Positions 59,166 through 64,000 of a stretch of 64,000 nucleotides of DNA are shown piece by piece. The notes under the pieces were generated by a model. That model was not told where the DNA came from. It worked only from the letters and a program-made list of their open reading frames with translations, and ran no database searches. The stretch's first letter is position 1. Every line of letters begins with the position of its first letter. This stretch comes from Chrysomallon squamiferum (Eukaryota > Mollusca > Gastropoda > Neomphalida > Peltospiridae). Made by a program: the position numbers and the translations under genes. The stretch lies in the NCBI GenBank assembly GCA_012295275.1, contig CM022671.1:1171332-1235331 (forward strand). Reading direction: 5' to 3'.

Positions 59166-60373
59166 ACACATTTAAATACATGTACACACAGACACACATA
59201 AATACATATCACAGAATTATATACATACCTATATGTATATATGAACAATGAGGGAAATAAATTAATTTAATTTAATTCAAAATGTAGCATATGTGAAATT
59301 TGATTTGGTTTTATTTCCCATTAAATTTTCTAAAAAGTTTACTATATTTTTTTTTTTTATTATTTTTACTTAATTCACCAAATATAAAGAAAGGCCTGCT
59401 GTATAATGAATAATATGTGGCATTTGATTACAGTCATTATAAAAGATTTGATAAATGTATATTTTATGTTGTTTTTCAGGAATTATTTTCAATTAATTAT
59501 AATATTACAGATAATTATTTTATGTATGTCAGGTTTTCATATTTACATCTTGACTCTGTTTCTTTTTTACTTTGTTTGGATTATTTATCTCTCCATACTC
59601 ATGTAATATGATAATAAATGCTTTAATAAGTATCTTAATAGCTGATTAATATAGATTTTCCAGGTTCTTTTCACACAAAACATTTTCAAAGAAGACTTTT
59701 TAAAAGAACTAATTTTGTAGTTTGGCATGTAGTTGTAAAAAAAATGTCTTCCAGTAATGGACTAATAATTCACCTCAGTGAGAAGCAGATGTAGCTTTAT
59801 AACTGAACCAAACAGACTGTTTACACACTCTAAATGAACAGTTCTGAGTTAGAAATAAAATATGTGTTTGTATTTTAAAAAGAAAACCTGAATCAACCCT
59901 TTCATGGTCCATACTCAATCAGAAAGCATCAATGCATCTTTTTTAAAACATACTTTTCTTAAAAATAAAAAAGAATATTTTAGGGCATTTTAGTTACAAG
60001 TTATGTTGCACTAACTTTAAGTAGGATTGATCCTGGAAACCTTTGTTCATCAGTCAGCTGTTTTATCTCAGCTGTATGAAGCATATTCCAGGTATATAAT
60101 TCACACTGAATGTGACTCCATTAAGTGACTGGGCATTACAGTATTTTCTACTTTAATCATTCACACACTGAAGAGGAAACATTGTATAAGCATATGTTAT
60201 TTCTGGTTTTGTAAATTGCCTGGTCAATAAAAACATTAATGACATTCAAGTTATAAACAGATCTGTTCTTGATTAATATGATTTATGGGAGTTTCTCAAA
60301 AAAAAAAAACCCATAGAAGTTAGATTAATTAGAGAAACAAGATTAATATTAAAATCAGTTGCTGTCACTTTGG

Positions 60374-60522
60374 TTGTGTGTATATGTATGTATGTGTAGG
60401 TATGTATGTATGTGTGTGTGTATGTATGTATGTGTGTATGTATGTATGTGTGTGTGTGTATGTATGTATGTGTGTGTATGTATGTATGTGTGTGTGTGTA
60501 TGTATGTGTGTGTGTGTATGTG
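60374..60522. repeat. (TGTA)n/(TGTG)n tract
   Basis: About 150 bp of interleaved TGTATG and TGTGTG. Confidence 0.93.
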
Positions 60523-61407
60523 TACATCAGAGGAACTGGTTTGAAAAAAGAAAATAATAATAACAGTTAATCATTGTTTCCAAAATAATTTTATGTAGTT
60601 TACTGTAATTTCTAAAAACAAAGAAAAAAATTAAAAAAATATATAATTATGTAACAGTAACAATAATAATTAAATAAATTATTTTCTTCCTTTTCTCTTA
60701 TTCACCTCCTTTCTTTCTCTTTTCATTCTTTCTATTTACTCACTTCCCCCCTTCTCTTTAAGCTTGCTAATGCTGCCTGCTGTATTTTTGTAATGATCAA
60801 TACTGAAGAATCTGTTGATGTAACTCAGTCCTGCTGCTGGCAGTGTGTTAAACTGGCTGTTTGATGCTGTGCCAAACGTAGACCACCACATCACTGAAGT
60901 AGCCAGTAGCCACTGAATTTCCAGCAAACTTTCTTTTTTTAACTGAGATTAAAAATAAAAGGAGAAGAACAGTCAGTTGCTGTAGAAGTGAGCCTATATT
61001 TTAAAATTTCTCTTTCGGATGTTAGGAATGTGCAGAAGGGGAATTAGGGAATGTGTCGTTTCATTGAGTTCTAAGTTTTAATTCAGTTGTTTGTGGTTAA
61101 GTAATGAAAGATTGTTAAGAATTTCAATGAAGAAGTATTTGATCACTGGACCGAAGAAAAGGTAAATTGTCAAGATTTATTTTTAATTATTTTAAATTAT
61201 TATTACTTTTTTTTTTTTTTTTTTTTTATATAAAGTTGATTTTTAATTTTATTATATAATTACTTATTATAATATGTATATGTGTCAATAATTTAAAAAA
61301 AAAAATTGTATGTGTGTGTGTGTTTTTGGAAAATAATTATTTAATCATGTTTTTTGGATGAGTAGAATATGTGTTGAATAAATTGAGAAATCGATATTAT
61401 TACCATT

Positions 61408-61451
61408 ATTATTATTATTATTACTATTATTATTATTATTATTATTATTAT
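61408..61451. repeat. (TTA)n microsatellite
   Basis: TTA triplets with one ACT interruption. Confidence 0.9.
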
Positions 61452-64000
61452 AACTTAGGCACACAATTTGTCTTTTATGTTCTATTTAAGTGAGTCTGTG
61501 TAAATGTTTGCTTCTTGTTGTCTTTTCTTTGGTCATGAACTGAGAACTTCTCTGCTTACGGTCAAACAACTGAAGAGTTCTTCAGTGATTACATGTAATT
61601 TAGTCTAATGATGTGTAATCAGCACTCACCAGCTCCTTGTTGCTGGTTCCAGTTGAAAGTTGTAATAATTTCAGACTTCATTCTGAAAACATTTCTGAGG
61701 ACAGCTGTGTTCATTTTGCATCTGATAAAGTTGTTTTATGACCTTTAGTTTCATTTCTGTTTTTACTTTTCAGGAAGCTTCTCTCTTTATTTCTTTCTCT
61801 GTCACATCTTTCATTCTATTACTGTCTTCTTTTTTTTTTTTCCTTTCTTCTGGCTGTCTTCTTTCTCACTTTTCATTCTATCTTTCTTTTTTATTTCATT
61901 CTCTAACTTTTCTATTCTTCTTTTACCTTTCATATTCTGTTTCTCTCTTTAATTAATTATCTGCATCTCTTTGTCTCATTCTGTCTTCAATTTTATTCTG
62001 TGCACTCCTTGTTTATATTTAATTTCTTTATATCCTCTCCATCTCAAAATTTTTAAAATGAAAGGCAGTGTAAGTTTAATGTATTTGATCAGCTGACTAC
62101 AGATCTTTTTGGTAAAGTTTCAAATAAAAATAATTCTGATTTATCTAATTCAGAGTTACTGGTTTGGCAAGGTACACAGAGAGAACTGGATGCCTGCCAG
62201 CAGGTGTTTTTCACTGATTAAATTTAACACTTTATTTTTGAAACAATCAAACTGCTGTGTTTTATCACCAAAACAATTAGGAGATTGCCTCAGAGAGTGT
62301 GTAATATTAATGTGTTTTTTGAAAAGGTCAGTCTCATAAATTACACAGATATCTCCAGAAGGCCCAGGTCTTAGAGATAGCAAGTTTAATTCTTTGGACT
62401 GAAGATGCTCAAATAGCACTCTTTAAATTAGAGGCTTTTCCTCTTCTTCTTTTTCCAGTCTTTTTCTTCTTCCTTTTAATTTTTTAAAGACAAAAAGTGA
62501 AGTAAGTCATAAATAAATTTGCTTTAATTTGATCAAAATATTAAAACATAAATAACAACAAACTAAAAAATATCTAGATATATCATGTAGTTTCATTCAT
62601 CTCAGTTTTATTTTCTCAATATTCTTATATATTTATCATCTGCACCCATTTTTACCTATATCCATTATTAATTTTATTCTTCCAGAGCTTCATTTTTGTA
62701 TAAAAAATATTTTATTGAAACATTTTGAGTGCAATTTATTAACTTTAAGGGTCCTCTTTCATATATATCATAACAATATATTTACACTGTATTTGAATAA
62801 AGCTTACAAAAACATGGAAACTTTTCCTAAAACTGACAGATGAATTAACAGAGACAGCTGACTACTATTTAGAGAAAACTGACATTTTGAGTAAATTCAT
62901 AATGGTCACAGCTAACTAGAGAGAGAGAGAAAATACTTACTAATGTTTAAAAAGATATCTAAAATGAAGAAACATTTTCTAGAGATTGTGAGAAAAAAAA
63001 ATGGCAGTCAAAAGAACTAAAACTAATAATAATTATTATATTAATAATGATGATTATGATGATGATGATGATGATGATAATGATAACAATAATGATGATA
63101 ATGATGCTGATAGTAATGATAATAATCTCCAAATAATTCTTTGAAAAGTAATACGGTCAGATGCACAAAAATAATGCACATTATAATTTGATTTATCCTT
63201 TATCCCCTGTACTGTGATTTATAAGCTTGTTTCATGAATTAGTTTAACAAGCGTCTGTTAAAGATTTTCTGTTCTGACTGCGTTTACTTCAGTGTTTGTT
63301 TATGAAATAAAATGGATGGTTTCTTTAAGGCAAGCACTTTCCATTCTTCTCTGTAGATGTAACACAGATGAATTTACTTTAGACTTCAAGTGAGTCTTCA
63401 GTCTCTATTACAACTGTGGACATTTCAAGTGAGCACTAAATTGCTTAGCAATCAGAATGGAAAACATGGGTGCTCATATTTTCTCAGAACCTTCACTTTA
63501 TTTGTGGCAGGCTTTTCTCTTATACTTAAACCAAAAACAAATTAAATATTGTATTAATTAATTATAATACTGAAATCAGAGAATAACAAATATTTATTTA
63601 ACGATTTGTGCCAATGATGAATATTTTTTTTTTATTGGTTGTGTCAGTGTTTGTTATCCTGATAAACATTTTCTAAACATATTTAACTTATATTAGTCAG
63701 ATCAGTCTCAGTCCTTGCCTAATTATTTAAATTTCTTTAAAAAAAAATAATTAGAAGATAATTTAATATTGGTCGATTTTGGATTCATATCAGGTTTTTT
63801 TGAGAGTAGGAATATTCTTTCAAAAGGCAAGAAATCATTTAATTACCAGAATGTTTTTAAAATTTGCTTAACTTATTATTAACTTGTAATATTTTTTTAT
63901 GTCAGGTATTTTTCATTTCCTTTTTTTAATTACATGACAGAATCATTGACAAATGAGTAAAAGTTTATTGGATAATGACAATTACAGATCTTCAAACAGG

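Larger units (their letters stand above)
57077..64000 (+). other. DOCK intron 36, incomplete, no exon recognised
   Basis: At least 6.9 kb. It holds the compound CA array at 57713-59165, a (TGTA)/(TGTG) array at 60374-60522, (TTA)n near 61408-61451, and GAT triplets near 63051-63079. I searched for the expected 'ILLEHCRKH'-like continuation and saw nothing convincing. Confidence 0.65.

Noticed and set aside
57672-59248. Minus-strand ORFs of 499, 439 and 318 codons and plus-strand Thr/His ORFs
   Set aside because: Products of (CA)n/(TG)n reading frames in the compound array: Cys/Val or Thr/His alternation only.
59400-59611. Candidate DOCK exon after 'tttttcag' near 59480
   Set aside because: The reading downstream is AT-rich hydrophobic sequence without resemblance to the expected DOCK continuation.

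Overview
This window is eukaryotic. It is very AT-rich, has many GT-AG introns, is dense in microsatellites, and most of the sequence is non-coding. The protein matches, long repeat-filled introns and abundant (CA)n and (TAA)n tracts suggest an animal, probably a lophotrochozoan and possibly a cephalopod mollusc. The species assignment is inference.

Two housekeeping-type genes start back to back near 28.1-28.4 kb. On the minus strand, 28075 down to 4105, lies a near-complete ZNF277 orthologue of 13 coding exons and about 458 codons, with five C2H2-type fingers and the family's 'YYFPTYEND' tail. On the plus strand, from 28388 to beyond the right edge, lies the N-terminal part of a DOCK-family Rac/Rap exchange factor. 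I could place 36 coding exons, about 1,186 codons: SH3, helical linker, DHR-1/C2 and helical repeats. The catalytic DHR-2 must lie past 64000. The two start codons are 312 bp apart, and the gap holds several ETS-type GGAA motifs. Human DOCK4 and ZNF277 are also adjacent and divergently transcribed, so this looks like a very old conserved gene pair.

Inside the 13.5-kb ZNF277 intron 9, on the opposite strand, is a complete two-exon class A GPCR (337 aa, intron in TM6, some prostanoid-receptor-like features). Left of ZNF277 is a 611-bp terminal-inverted-repeat transposon with TA target duplications and a truncated helix-turn-helix transposase. A decayed LINE RNase-H-like fragment lies in DOCK intron 5.

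The most unusual signal is in the DOCK gene, where tandem duplications repeatedly fall on splice sites. A 64-bp array gives five copies of the exon 9 donor. Exon 29 has extra copies of both its acceptor and its donor, one of which would give an in-frame 30-residue insertion. A ~4.07-kb 35/42-bp minisatellite fills intron 20, carries a perfect branch-point-like TACTGAT in nearly every unit, and runs up to the exon 21 acceptor. The same array has no stop codon on its minus strand in any frame and so produces a spurious 1401-codon ORF. Three places (DOCK exon 9 end, DOCK exon 33/34, ZNF277 exon 10/11) do not join in frame as assembled. Each may be an assembly error or a real oddity.

The right end, 57077-64000, is DOCK intron 36. 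It holds a 1.45-kb compound CA-rich array and no recognisable exon.
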